64,000 nucleotides of DNA from the NCBI RefSeq assembly GCF_017498485.1, contig NZ_CP071795.1, forward strand, positions 248,001 to 312,000. The letters run 5' to 3'. A model generated the notes under the pieces. That model saw only the letters and a list, made by a program, of their open reading frames with translations. It had not been told where the DNA came from and ran no database searches. Shown piece after piece: positions 55,716 to 64,000 of the stretch. The DNA comes from Polaribacter batillariae (GTDB lineage: Bacteria > Bacteroidota > Bacteroidia > Flavobacteriales > Flavobacteriaceae). Every line of letters begins with the position of its first letter. Positions within the stretch are counted from its first letter, which is position 1. Both the position numbers and the translations under genes were made by a program.

Positions 55716-56855
55716 TTATAAAAGCCCTTTTGTAGATGGTAAAAACATCTTATTGGCATCTCTTTTTACAGCCATTTTTATTGCTTTTGCAAATGCTTTA
55801 AAAATGGCTTCTATTTTATGATGTTCGTTTGTTCCTTCGGCTTTAATATTTAAGTTGCATTTTGCCCCATCTGTAAATGATTTAAACAAGTGAAAAAACA
55901 TTTCTGTTGGCATATCTCCAATTTTTTCTCTTTTAAATTCTGCCTCCCATTCTAACCAATTTCTACCTCCGAAATCAACGGCCACTTGTGCCAAACAATC
56001 GTCCATTGGCAAGCAAAAACCATATCTTTCGATGCCTAATTTATTGCCTAATGCTTTGTTGAATAATTCTCCAAAAGCAATCATGGTATCTTCTATGGTA
56101 TGATGTTCATCTACCTCTAAATCGCCATCGACTTTTATGGTTAAATCCATAGCTCCATGTCTGCCAATTTGGTCTAACATATGATCGAAAAAATGCAAAC
56201 CTGTAGAAATATTATTTTTACCAGAACCGTCTAAATTTAATTGGATGTAAATTTTCGTTTCGTTGGTGTTTCTAGTAATTTCTGCAACTCTGTCTTCTAA
56301 TTTCAAGAACTCGTAAATTTTCTCCCAATCTGTTGTAGTTAATACAATACAGTCTAAAATTTCTTGTTTAGAAGTTTCTATTTCATCGGCTCCTAAATCA
56401 GAATTTTCGGATAAATAAATGCCTTTTGCTCCTAAGTTTTTCGCCAATTCCATGTCTGTAATTCTGTCTCCTAAAACAAACGAGTTTTCTAAATCGTACT
56501 CATTAGAAAAGTACTTTGTAAGCAAGCCTGTTCTGGGTTTTCGTGTTTTTGCATTTTCGTGTGGAAAGGTTTTATCAATAAAAATTTCAGAAAAAACAAC
56601 GCCTTCTTTTTCGAAAGCCGAAATTATTTTATTTTGAGCAGGCCAAAAAGTATCTTCTGGAAAAGCGTCTGTACCTAAACCATCTTGGTTGGTAACCATG
56701 ACCAATTCGTAGTCTAATTCTTGGGCAATTTTTGCCATGTATTGAAATACTTTCGGATAATATTCTAATTTTTCTAAACTATCTAATTGATAATCTATTG
56801 GTGGTTCTAACACCAAAGTGCCATCTCTGTCGATAAATAATACTTTTTTGCTCAT
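55716..56855 (-). CDS. hisB: Histidinol-phosphatase / imidazoleglycerol-phosphate dehydratase
   Basis: A 379-residue bifunctional HisB. The HAD-type phosphatase part (about 1-170) has FIDRDGTLV (nucleophile), MVTNQDGLG and [15 protein letters not shown]. The dehydratase part (about 185-379) has [33 protein letters not shown] and [20 protein letters not shown] with the metal-binding histidines. It follows hisC after a 9-bp gap. Confidence 0.96.
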   Translation of the reverse strand: MSKKVLFIDRDGTLVLEPPIDYQLDSLEKLEYYPKVFQYMAKIAQELDYELVMVTNQDGLGTDAFPEDTFWPAQNKIISAFEKEGVVFSEIFIDKTFPHENAKTRKPRTGLLTKYFSNEYDLENSFVLGDRITDMELAKNLGAKGIYLSENSDLGADEIETSKQEILDCIVLTTTDWEKIYEFLKLEDRVAEITRNTNETKIYIQLNLDGSGKNNISTGLHFFDHMLDQIGRHGAMDLTIKVDGDLEVDEHHTIEDTMIAFGELFNKALGNKLGIERYGFCLPMDDCLAQVAVDFGGRNWLEWEAEFKREKIGDMPTEMFFHLFKSFTDGAKCNLNIKAEGTNEHHKIEAIFKAFAKAIKMAVKRDANKMFLPSTKGLL

Positions 56856-56864
56856 TTTTATATT

Positions 56865-57920
56865 TTACTGAATTGCCTTTAAAGCACGAATCAATTTTAA
56901 ATTTTCTTCTAAAATGCCAACACTAATTCTTAAACAATTTTTGCACAAGGGTTGTGTCGTTCTGTTTCTAACTACAACTCCATATTCTAATAATTGATTG
57001 TATCTTTTATTGGCATCATCTACCTTAATTAATAAAAAATTACCTTCTGAAGGATATACTTTTTCGATATAATTTACACAGCATTCTAATTCTGCTTTTA
57101 ATCGTTTTCTTTCGCTAATTAATTGCGATACTTCGTTTTTAATTTCCTCGTAATTTGTTAAACGTTCTAGCGCTTTTTGTTGAGAAAGCTCATTTACATT
57201 ATATGGAGGTTTTATGGTATTTAGAATTTTAATAATCTCTTCAGAAGCATAGCAAGCTCCTAATCGAATGCCTGCCAAACCATAAGCTTTGGATAATGTT
57301 TGAGTTACAATTAAATTCGGGAACTTTTTAATCTTTTTTAACCAACCATCTTGTTCAGAAAAATCGATATAAGCTTCATCTATCACAACCAAACCGTTAA
57401 AATTTTTAAGTAGTTTGGTTACTTTATCTTCAGAAAAACTATTTCCTGTAGGATTATTGGGTGAACACAAAAATAAAATTTTTGTATGATGATCTATTGC
57501 TTCTAAAATTTTTTCAACTTTAGGCTGAAAGTCTTCATCTAATAAAATTTCTCTATTTTCTATGTTATTTATATTTGCTAAAACCGAATACATCCCGTAA
57601 GTTGGGGGCAATGTAACAACATTATCTTCTTTGGGCTCACAAAATGCTCTAAAAATTAAGTCTAAAACTTCGTCACTTCCATTTCCTAAAAAAATATTTT
57701 TTTCGTTGATTTTTTTACATTTAGAAATAATTTTTTTTACACTTACTTGTTGTGGATCTGGGTATCTATTTACTCCATTTTCAAAAGGATTTTCATTCGC
57801 ATCCAAGAAAATCATTGGGTCAGTAGAGATGTCTTTGTACTCGTCTCTTGCAGAGGAATAAGGCGTAATATTCTTAATATTAGGTCTTACTAAATTGTTT
57901 ATATTAAAGGTCGATTTCAT
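56865..57920 (-). CDS. hisC: Histidinol-phosphate aminotransferase
   Basis: The 351-residue PLP aminotransferase has LDANENPFE, YPDPQQ, NGSDEVLDLIFRAF, SPNNPTGN, DEAYIDFSE and the PLP lysine in TLSKAYGLAGIRLG. It moves an amino group from glutamate to imidazole acetol phosphate. Spacing to hisD is 37 bp. Confidence 0.96.
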   Translation of the reverse strand: MKSTFNINNLVRPNIKNITPYSSARDEYKDISTDPMIFLDANENPFENGVNRYPDPQQVSVKKIISKCKKINEKNIFLGNGSDEVLDLIFRAFCEPKEDNVVTLPPTYGMYSVLANINNIENREILLDEDFQPKVEKILEAIDHHTKILFLCSPNNPTGNSFSEDKVTKLLKNFNGLVVIDEAYIDFSEQDGWLKKIKKFPNLIVTQTLSKAYGLAGIRLGACYASEEIIKILNTIKPPYNVNELSQQKALERLTNYEEIKNEVSQLISERKRLKAELECCVNYIEKVYPSEGNFLLIKVDDANKRYNQLLEYGVVVRNRTTQPLCKNCLRISVGILEENLKLIRALKAIQ

Positions 57921-57957
57921 ATTTAAAAGACTGTTTTTTTCGTTTATGTTACAATAT

Positions 57958-59238
57958 TTATATATTTTTTAAACGAATTGAAACCGCATTTTTATGTGCC
58001 TGTAAGCCTTCTGCTGCAGCCATTAACTCAATGGATTGCCCTATATTTCTTATTCCTTCTTTAGTAATTTTTTGAAAAGTGATACTTTTTGTAAAACTAT
58101 CTAGATTTACACCAGAATATGCTTTTGAAAAACCGTTGGTTGGTAATGTGTGATTCGTACCAGACGCATAATCTCCTGCACTTTCTGGTGTATAATTTCC
58201 AATAAACACAGAGCCTGCATTTTCGATATGATTTACATAAAAATCGTTATTATTTGTACAAACAATAAAATGTTCTGGGCCATATTTGTTAATTAAATTT
58301 AATGCAATTGTGTTATTTTCGACAAAAATAGATTTCGAGTTTTCGATTGCTTTTGTCGCAATTTCTTTTCTTGGCAACTCTACAAGTTGTTTTTGAATTT
58401 CACTTGAAACTGCCTCGATTAATTTCTTTGAAGTAGATACTAAAATAACCTGACTATCTGCCCCATGTTCTGCCTGACTTAATAAATCGGAAGCCACATA
58501 GCTTGCATTTGCAGAATCGTCTGCAACAACCAACAATTCACTGGGTCCTGCAGGCATGTCTATGGCAACTCCATATTTTGTAGATAGCTGTTTGGCAACT
58601 GTTACAAATTGATTTCCTGGTCCGAATATTTTGTAAACTTGTGGAATGGTTTCTGTTCCGAAAGTTAATGCTGCAACCGCTTGAATTCCGCCAACTTTTA
58701 TAATTTTTGTTACACCACATAAATTTGCTGTAAATAAAATCGCTGGATGAATTTTACCTTCTTTATTGGGCGGCGAACACAGTATAATTTCTTTACAGCC
58801 TGCTATTTGCGCCGGAATTGCCAGCATTAAAACGGTTGAAAATAATGGCGCAGTTCCTCCTGGAATATACAAACCTACTTTTTGAATGGGTCTTTTTTCT
58901 TGCCAACAAGAAACTCCTATTGTTGTTTCTACAGAAACTTTTTGGGTTTTTTGCGCCTTATGAAAAGTTGTGATGTTTTTGTGAGCTACATTTATTGCTT
59001 CTTTTAATTCTTCTGAAACTTCTAAAATTGCTTCTTTAATTTCTTTTTCTGAAACGAAATTGTCTTCTAATAAAACACCATCAAACTTTTGTGTGTATTT
59101 CGAAACTGCTTTGTCACCCTCTTTTTTTATTTCGAGAAAGACTTTATTTACAATTCCTTCGATATCATCGATCGTTTTTGTGGGTCTTTCTAAGATTTTG
59201 TTCCAATCTTTTTTTAATGGATTGTTTATAAACTTCAT
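57958..59238 (-). CDS. hisD: Histidinol dehydrogenase
   Basis: The 426-residue protein has QKVGLYIPGGTAPLFSTVLM, GPGNQFVTVAKQ, DMPAGPSELLVVADDSAN, SQAEHGADSQVIL (zinc-site Gln and His), ENAGSVFIGNYTPESAGDYA and GTNHTLPT. It oxidises histidinol to histidine with two NAD. It is separated from hisG by about 100 bp that hold two hairpin repeats. Confidence 0.96.
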   Translation of the reverse strand: MKFINNPLKKDWNKILERPTKTIDDIEGIVNKVFLEIKKEGDKAVSKYTQKFDGVLLEDNFVSEKEIKEAILEVSEELKEAINVAHKNITTFHKAQKTQKVSVETTIGVSCWQEKRPIQKVGLYIPGGTAPLFSTVLMLAIPAQIAGCKEIILCSPPNKEGKIHPAILFTANLCGVTKIIKVGGIQAVAALTFGTETIPQVYKIFGPGNQFVTVAKQLSTKYGVAIDMPAGPSELLVVADDSANASYVASDLLSQAEHGADSQVILVSTSKKLIEAVSSEIQKQLVELPRKEIATKAIENSKSIFVENNTIALNLINKYGPEHFIVCTNNNDFYVNHIENAGSVFIGNYTPESAGDYASGTNHTLPTNGFSKAYSGVNLDSFTKSITFQKITKEGIRNIGQSIELMAAAEGLQAHKNAVSIRLKNI

Positions 59239-59251
59239 TTTTTATCTTTTT

Positions 59252-59318
59252 CCTGCAAGGTTTAAAACCTTGTAGGTATTTATTGTTTGTTCCTGCAAGG
59301 TCTTAAAAACCTCGTAGG
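59252..59318. repeat. Two tandem CCTGCAAGG hairpin repeats between hisG and hisD
   Basis: Units at 59252-59276 (CCTGCAAGGTTT with AAAACCTTGTAGG) and 59292-59318 (CCTGCAAGGTC with ACCTCGTAGG) each form an imperfect hairpin. REP-type sequences like this may stabilise or attenuate the mRNA between hisG and hisD. Confidence 0.7.
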
Positions 59319-59342
59319 ATGTTTTAAAAACTTTTCAGGATA

Positions 59343-60200
59343 TTAAAGCACCATTTTTTCAATCGGACAAACTAAAATGCCTTCTGCCCCATTTGCTTTT
59401 AAATCTTCGATAATATCCCAAAATTTATTTTTACTAATTACGGTGTGTACAGAGCTCCACCCTTTTTCTGCTAAAGGTAAAACGGTTGGGCTTCGCATTC
59501 CTGGTAGTAGTTTTAAGATGCCTTCTAGTTTTTCATTTGGCGCATTTAATAACACATATTTAGATTCTCTTCCTTTTAAAACAGATTGAATTCTAAACTG
59601 AATTTTATTTAAAATTGCTTTTCTTTCTTCAGATATTTGTGGTGAAACTGCTAAAACAGCTTCCGATTTTAATAAAACCTCAATTTCTTTTAATCCGTTT
59701 TTAAACAAAGTACTTCCGCTAGAAACAATATCGCAAATTCCGTCTGCCAACCCAATATTGGGGGCAATTTCTACAGAACCATTAATAATGTGCAATTGTG
59801 CATCTAAATTGTATTCTTTTAAATACTTTTTTACGGTTTCTGGGTACGAAGTGGCGATTCTTTTTCCGTCTAAATCTTTTAAAGAGTTTGCTTTCGATTC
59901 TTTTGGAACTGCTATTGAAACTTTGCACTTAGAGAAACCTAATCGTTCTACAAATTTTAAATCGTTTCCTTTTTCGATTAAAACATTCTCGCCAATAATG
60001 GCAGCATCTACTACGCCATCTCTTAAATATTGAGGAATATCGCCATTTCTCAAGTAAAAAACTTCTACTGGAAAATTTCTTGCGGCGGCTTTTAGTTGGT
60101 CTTTACCATTGTCTATAGAAATTCCGATATCTTTTAAGATATTCATAGAATCTTCGTTTAATCTTCCTGATTTTTGTACTGCAATTCTTAAGTTACTCAT
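59343..60200 (-). CDS. hisG: ATP phosphoribosyltransferase (long form)
   Basis: The 285-residue protein is the first enzyme of histidine synthesis. It has the long HisG layout: catalytic domains (about 1-205, with AVQKSGRLNEDSMNILK, DAAIIGENVLIEKG and ADGICDIVSSGSTLF) and a C-terminal ACT-like regulatory domain (about 210-285) that binds histidine for feedback inhibition. It is the first structural gene after the leader and attenuator. Confidence 0.97.
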   Translation of the reverse strand: MSNLRIAVQKSGRLNEDSMNILKDIGISIDNGKDQLKAAARNFPVEVFYLRNGDIPQYLRDGVVDAAIIGENVLIEKGNDLKFVERLGFSKCKVSIAVPKESKANSLKDLDGKRIATSYPETVKKYLKEYNLDAQLHIINGSVEIAPNIGLADGICDIVSSGSTLFKNGLKEIEVLLKSEAVLAVSPQISEERKAILNKIQFRIQSVLKGRESKYVLLNAPNEKLEGILKLLPGMRSPTVLPLAEKGWSSVHTVISKNKFWDIIEDLKANGAEGILVCPIEKMVL

Positions 60201-60249
60201 TTTATTTTGTTTAATGCCTGAACAAACAAATACGGTGTTAAAATTGAAA

Positions 60250-60278
60250 AAACCCGTTTGATTTGCTCAAACGGGTTT
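60250..60278 (-). terminator. his operon attenuator terminator
   Basis: Perfect 12-bp stem AAACCCGTTTGA / TCAAACGGGTTT with a 5-nt loop, followed on the minus strand by a T run. It lies between the leader peptide and hisG, where an attenuator belongs. Confidence 0.85.
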
Positions 60279-60308
60279 ATAAATATCTTGATTTTATTCA
60301 ATACATCT

Positions 60309-60365
60309 TTAAATCGCTTGATTGCAATTGTAAAAATGATGGCGATGAGATTGAATAAAGTTCAT
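60309..60365 (-). CDS. hisL: his operon leader peptide
   Basis: The 18-codon ORF reads MNFIQSHRHHFYNCNQAI. Three of the four residues SHRHH after the first five are His codons, so ribosome stalling would sense charged tRNA-His. It has a plausible A-rich start and is followed by the attenuator. Within it TTTATTCAAT pairs exactly with ATTGAATAAA downstream (60293-60302), a candidate competing structure. It was too short for a standard gene call. Confidence 0.85.
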   Translation of the reverse strand: MNFIQSHRHHFYNCNQAI

Positions 60366-60382
60366 TTCTTTAATTTCTTCTG

Positions 60383-60414
60383 CAAATATCTTAATTTTAT
60401 TTTTTAAAATACAA
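60383..60414 (-). promoter_or_regulatory. Candidate his operon promoter
   Basis: On the minus strand TTG (60414-60412), 21 bp, then GATATTTG (60390-60383), which differs from TAnnTTTG at one base. The transcript would start a few bases before the leader peptide. Confidence 0.5.
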
Positions 60415-60492
60415 GAGATGTTTGTGAAATTTAAGTTAAGACACAAATATTTATCAAAATTGAAAAATATGTTTAATTTTTATCTAAAATTC

Positions 60493-61521
60493 TTAATTTT
60501 TAAAGACCAAAGTCGCGAATACTGCTTTATGATCTGATGGCCAAGGCAAATCGCTGGCCAAAAAAACATCGTTTTCTACGTTTTCTGAGGATTTTTTATT
60601 TCTTACAAAATAATTCTTAGAGCCTACCATTGCAGTTTTTTCAACAGAAATAGCATCTCCTAAATAGTAAATAAAGTCTATTCTATCTCTTTCGTCTGCT
60701 TTGGGTGCCCAACTTGTACTAACGTCTTTGCTCATTTCAGAAGGCCAAGTAAAACCAGGGTTTTTAACTGCATTTGGGTATTTCTCTCTGTAAGAATCTA
60801 CAAAACCTTTATTTTTTAAATACAAACTGTTTTGCCAATTTACAATCAATCCATTATGGTCGTATAAATTTTTGGTGTTCTTTTGCCAGTCTAAATGAGA
60901 AGGTTCGTTAAAATCGCCTAATAAAATTAGAGGTTTTTCTTCGTCTTTTAAATTTGCTACAAAATCTTTTAACTGTTCGTCTCTTAGAGATGTTAGGTTA
61001 AATCTTAAAATACTATCTACAGATTTTACTGGTGTTAGCGCTCCTTTTTCATTGGTAATTTCACCCCAATTGGGTGTACCTCCATAATACCCTCTTGGCA
61101 AATAACAAGCATATTGGGTATAATCTAAATGTGCAACTGCGACATACATCTCTTTTGTATTTACTTCTATTTTAAATTTACTAATACTATTTTTTCCTGT
61201 TAAAACAGCATCTTTAATTGGGTATTTACTTAAGATTGAAGTGTCTCCTCCAACATAACCTCTATAATATTTTTTACCATTTTCTTCTAACACTTTTTGC
61301 ATTTTAGAGGTCCAATCTCCAGAATAGTTTTTAACTTCTGTAAAACCAACAACATCTGGTTTTACGTTTAAAATTACATTTTTTATCTGTGTAAATCCGT
61401 TTTCGACTTTTGTGCCTTCTTGATAAATGTTAAAAGTCATAAAACTAACTTTTGTTTCTTTATTTGATTGACAATTATATAGTAATAAAGCGAGTAAAAT
61501 AATGCTTATTTTTGTTTTCAT
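60493..61521 (-). CDS. Endonuclease/exonuclease/phosphatase-family lipoprotein
   Basis: The 342-residue protein has a lipoprotein signal (MKTKISIILLALLLYNC) and the EEP fold: MTFNIYQEGTKVENGF, VVGFTEVKNYSG, ILLGDFNEPSHLDW, ADERDRIDFIYYLG and LPWPSDHKAVFATL. These carry the metal and catalytic residues (Asn, Glu, Asp-Asn, Asp, His). It may cleave phosphoesters such as nucleotides or lipids outside the cytoplasm. It is monocistronic. Confidence 0.88.
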   Translation of the reverse strand: MKTKISIILLALLLYNCQSNKETKVSFMTFNIYQEGTKVENGFTQIKNVILNVKPDVVGFTEVKNYSGDWTSKMQKVLEENGKKYYRGYVGGDTSILSKYPIKDAVLTGKNSISKFKIEVNTKEMYVAVAHLDYTQYACYLPRGYYGGTPNWGEITNEKGALTPVKSVDSILRFNLTSLRDEQLKDFVANLKDEEKPLILLGDFNEPSHLDWQKNTKNLYDHNGLIVNWQNSLYLKNKGFVDSYREKYPNAVKNPGFTWPSEMSKDVSTSWAPKADERDRIDFIYYLGDAISVEKTAMVGSKNYFVRNKKSSENVENDVFLASDLPWPSDHKAVFATLVFKN

Positions 61522-61643
61522 AGGTTGTAAATATTAGATTACATAACGTTAAAGTGATTTCTAGTACAAATGTTCTAAATTAATACATACTTTACAAAAA
61601 CTTACATTTAATTTTATTATTTTTAAAGTCTAAAAAAAAATCC

Positions 61644-62168
61644 ATGATTTTCAAAAGAATAATTCTAAGTACTTTTTTTTGCACGTTTTTTACTTTAAGT
61701 GTTTTCTCTCAAAAACCTACTAACGAGCTTTTAAATGAAGCAAAAATTACTGCCCAAAAAGAGGGCAAAGCTATTTTTATAAAATTTGAAGCTTCTTGGT
61801 GTGGCTGGTGTCATAAAATGACGAAAGATATGAAAGCCAACAAAACCAAAGATTTTTTTAATAATAATTATGTAATTGTGCCTGTTGTTGTAAAAGAGTC
61901 TGCAAAAAATAAAAATTTAGAGAATCCTGGTTCCACAGAATTATTAAAAAAATATGGTGGAGATAAAGCTGGTTTGCCTTTTTGGGTAATTTTAGATGCT
62001 AATTTAAAACTGATTACAAATTCTTATAATGATAAAAACCAAAACTTAGGAGGTCCTGCAAGTGCAGAAGAAGTTGCTGCTTTTATTGGAAAAATAAAAA
62101 AAACTGCGAAACATATTTCTGAAAAAGATATTGAAAATATTAAAAATCAATTTACTTTAAAAAAATAG
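61644..62168 (+). CDS. Secreted thioredoxin-like protein (WCGWC)
   Basis: A signal peptide (about 1-23, ending SVFSQ) precedes a thioredoxin-fold domain. EASWCGWCHKMTKD (about residues 51-57) holds an atypical CGWC redox pair as in DUF255/thioredoxin_7-type proteins. The cis-Pro loop is AGLPFWVILD. It probably reduces disulfides in the periplasm or on the surface. It is convergent with the next gene, 2 bp apart. Confidence 0.85.
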   Translation: MIFKRIILSTFFCTFFTLSVFSQKPTNELLNEAKITAQKEGKAIFIKFEASWCGWCHKMTKDMKANKTKDFFNNNYVIVPVVVKESAKNKNLENPGSTELLKKYGGDKAGLPFWVILDANLKLITNSYNDKNQNLGGPASAEEVAAFIGKIKKTAKHISEKDIENIKNQFTLKK

Positions 62169-62170
62169 GT

Positions 62171-62551
62171 TTACAAGTTTTGGGGTGGAATTTCTGGTAA
62201 TTTATTTTTAAAACTTGGTGTGTTTTTCCTGTATGAAATGGCTTTCTTTTTAGAAACCATTACCAATAAATCTTCATTTAAGGTAAACAAAGTAGCAGCT
62301 CTAAATTTATTTAGTAATAAACTTTCTACTTCAGATAGTACTTCTTCAAAAGAAAATTGCTTGAATTTTTCTTCGGTTGCATGACGATATTTTAATTCGA
62401 AAACTTGTTTTCCTTCAATTATATGCAAACGCATATACACATTTAACAAGCCTTCGTTTTTTCTAAGTGGTTTGCTTAATGTTAGTTTTACAAACGTAAG
62501 ATTCGTAAGGCTTTCTTGTAATGTTTCGAAAAGATGTTTAAAATTACTCAT
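62171..62551 (-). CDS. Hypothetical protein like an N-terminal domain of a SAM methyltransferase family
   Basis: The 126-residue protein starts TLQESLTNLTFVKLTLSKPL, then LRKNEGLLNVYMRLHIIEGK and VFELKYRHATEEKFKQFSFE. From memory, this resembles the N-terminal domain of a Bacteroidota protein annotated as class I SAM-dependent methyltransferase. No SAM motif is present here, so it would be a stand-alone domain. The identification is tentative. A terminator of the typA transcript lies just upstream. Confidence 0.55.
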   Translation of the reverse strand: MSNFKHLFETLQESLTNLTFVKLTLSKPLRKNEGLLNVYMRLHIIEGKQVFELKYRHATEEKFKQFSFEEVLSEVESLLLNKFRAATLFTLNEDLLVMVSKKKAISYRKNTPSFKNKLPEIPPQNL

Positions 62552-62564
62552 CTTACAAAGATAA

Positions 62565-62594
62565 AAAAGCTCAAATTTTAAAACTTGAGCTTTT
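62565..62594. terminator. Bidirectional terminator after typA
   Basis: Perfect stem AAAAGCTCAA / TTGAGCTTTT with a 10-nt loop; A run on one side and T run on the other. Confidence 0.8.
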
Positions 62595-62636
62595 GTAATT
62601 ATTACGATTCTAAGATTTTGAAATAAAGATTATTTC

Positions 62637-64000
62637 TTATCCTTTAAAATTAATTTTACGCATACGTAAACTGGCTGGTGTTACTTCTAAATACTCGTCA
62701 TCTCTAATGTACTCCATACATTCTTCTAAAGAAAAGTCGATTTTTGGGGCGATTTTTACACCATCATCAGAACCAGAAGCCCTAACATTGGTTAATTTTT
62801 TACCTTTTATTAAGTTTACACCCATGTCTGTATCTTTACTATTTTCTCCAACAACTTGCCCCTTATAGATTTCTTGATTTGGATCTATAAAGAAACGTCC
62901 TCGGTCTTGCAATCTATCAATAGCATACGCTGTTGCTTTACCCGTTTCTGAAGATACAATAGCACCTTTAACCTCTTCCGAAAAATCACCTTTGTAAGGA
63001 CCATATTCAGAAAAACGATGGTTTATAATTGCTGTACCTGCAGTTGCTGTTAAAATTCTATTTCTTAAGCCAATTAGTCCACGAGATGGAATGGTAAATT
63101 CTAAATGTTGTAAGTCTCCTTTTGGTTCCATAACCATTAAATCTCCTTTTCTTAAAGAAACTAAGTTTACTGCTTTAGAAGCAACATCTTCTGGTACATC
63201 TATAGATAAAGTTTCGTAAGGTTCGCACTTTACGCCATCTATTTCTTTTATAATTACTTGTGGTCTTCCTACTTGTAACTCATAGCCTTCTCTACGCATG
63301 GTTTCAATTAATACAGATAAGTGTAAAACTCCACGTCCGAAAACGTTAAATTTATCTTCAGAATCTGTAGTTTCTACCTTTAATGCTAAGTTTTTTTCTA
63401 ATTCTTTAAACAACCTGTCTCTTAAGTGGCGTGATGTTACGTATTTACCTTCTTTACCAAAGAATGGAGAATTGTTAATTGTAAACAACATACTCATTGT
63501 AGGTTGGTCTATTTCTGTTCTTGGCAATGGTTCTGGATTTTCTAAATCGGCAATAGTATCTCCAATTTCGAAACCATCGACACCAGTAATTGCACAAATA
63601 TCTCCACAAGGCACTTTGTTTACTTGCATTTTACCCATTCCTTCGAATACGTGTAATTCTTTAATTCTTACTTTTTTAGTAGAACCGTCTGCTTTACAAA
63701 GCATATAATCTTTGCCAACTTCTAAATCTCCTCTAAATACACGTCCGATTGCAATTCTACCTGTAAAAGGAGAAAAATCTAAAGACGTAATTTGCATTTG
63801 TGGGGTACCTTCGTTGTATTTTGTTTCTGGAATAGATTCTAAAACAGCGTCTAATAGTGGAATAATGTTGTCGGTTTCGTTTTTCCAATCTGTTGACATC
63901 CAATTATTTTTTGCAGAACCATATATGGTTGTAAAATCTAACTGCTCTTCAGTTGCTTCTAGCGCAAACATTAAATCGAATACTTTTTCGTGTACTAAAT
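62637..64000 (-). CDS. typA: GTPase TypA/BipA, 3' part (runs off window)
   Basis: The frame is open to the window edge: before FDLMFALEATEEQLDFTTIYG it reads LVHEKV. This is the end of the GTPase domain. Then follow domain II (FSPFTGRIAIGRVFRGDLEV), domain III/EF-G like (NNSPFFGKEGKYVTSRHLRD, GRGVLHLSVLIETMRREGYE) and the C-terminal TypA-specific domain ending NFKG. TypA binds ribosomes and aids 50S assembly under stress. The G1 and G2 motifs are outside the window. Confidence 0.95.
   Translation of the reverse strand, partial: LVHEKVFDLMFALEATEEQLDFTTIYGSAKNNWMSTDWKNETDNIIPLLDAVLESIPETKYNEGTPQMQITSLDFSPFTGRIAIGRVFRGDLEVGKDYMLCKADGSTKKVRIKELHVFEGMGKMQVNKVPCGDICAITGVDGFEIGDTIADLENPEPLPRTEIDQPTMSMLFTINNSPFFGKEGKYVTSRHLRDRLFKELEKNLALKVETTDSEDKFNVFGRGVLHLSVLIETMRREGYELQVGRPQVIIKEIDGVKCEPYETLSIDVPEDVASKAVNLVSLRKGDLMVMEPKGDLQHLEFTIPSRGLIGLRNRILTATAGTAIINHRFSEYGPYKGDFSEEVKGAIVSSETGKATAYAIDRLQDRGRFFIDPNQEIYKGQVVGENSKDTDMGVNLIKGKKLTNVRASGSDDGVKIAPKIDFSLEECMEYIRDDEYLEVTPASLRMRKINFKG

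Overview
The window is AT-rich chromosomal DNA of a marine-type member of the Flavobacteriaceae (Bacteroidota), most like the Polaribacter/Tenacibaculum group. The evidence is the family content (fused 2-oxoacid dehydrogenase E1, DUF6452/DUF6048, DUF4252, S41 lipoproteins, hisB fusion), the A-rich translation starts, and promoters of the TTG-N19-22-TAnnTTTG type. I saw no rRNA, tRNA or CRISPR array.

Layout. 1-850: a truncated IS630-type element that cuts a lipoprotein gene, next to a Phd/YefM-like remnant. 851-10.9 kb: housekeeping genes (TruC, E1, Lrp, M14, M1 and M24 peptidases, an XRE regulator with a set of palindromes). 11-15.2 kb: an unknown secreted protein of 1024 codons split by an IS30-family element, then gcvT. 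16.4-18.8 kb: a membrane hydrolase gene split by an IS256-family element. 20.1-29.8 kb: an accessory island with two more identical IS30 copies, an IS110 element with a candidate bridge RNA, a RelE/ParE toxin-antitoxin pair, an XRE+TlpA pair, an orphan gene, and an IS982 element that carries a nested IS630. 30.2-49.6 kb: ordinary genes (rocD, a mechanosensitive channel, rlmD, an ECF sigma/DUF4252 locus, tandem S41 proteases, pepT, rmuC, CsbD). 49.7-51.1 kb: a second IS256 copy, inserted in a dispersed repeat. 51.5-60.4 kb: a complete his operon (GDCBHAF-IE) read leftward behind an 18-codon leader peptide and attenuator. 60.5-64 kb: an EEP-family lipoprotein, a thioredoxin-like protein and the 3' part of typA/bipA.

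The most interesting signal is a set of four accessory units (TA pair, XRE+TlpA, orphan ORF, and a two-TM gene inside the his operon). Each is bracketed by its own perfect 10-bp inverted repeat, with GTT at the outer left end and AAC at the outer right end. The spacers between units show a repeated R''-L''-hairpin-L'-R' layout. This is the architecture of integron cassettes with attC-like sites, but no integrase is visible here. Three IS elements have landed in or beside these spacers.

Other notable points are exact target-site duplications for the IS30, IS256, IS982 and IS630 insertions, repeat-derived sequence translated in frame inside hisA, an S41 paralogue that lacks the catalytic lysine, and a possible IS256-to-hydrolase fusion ORF.
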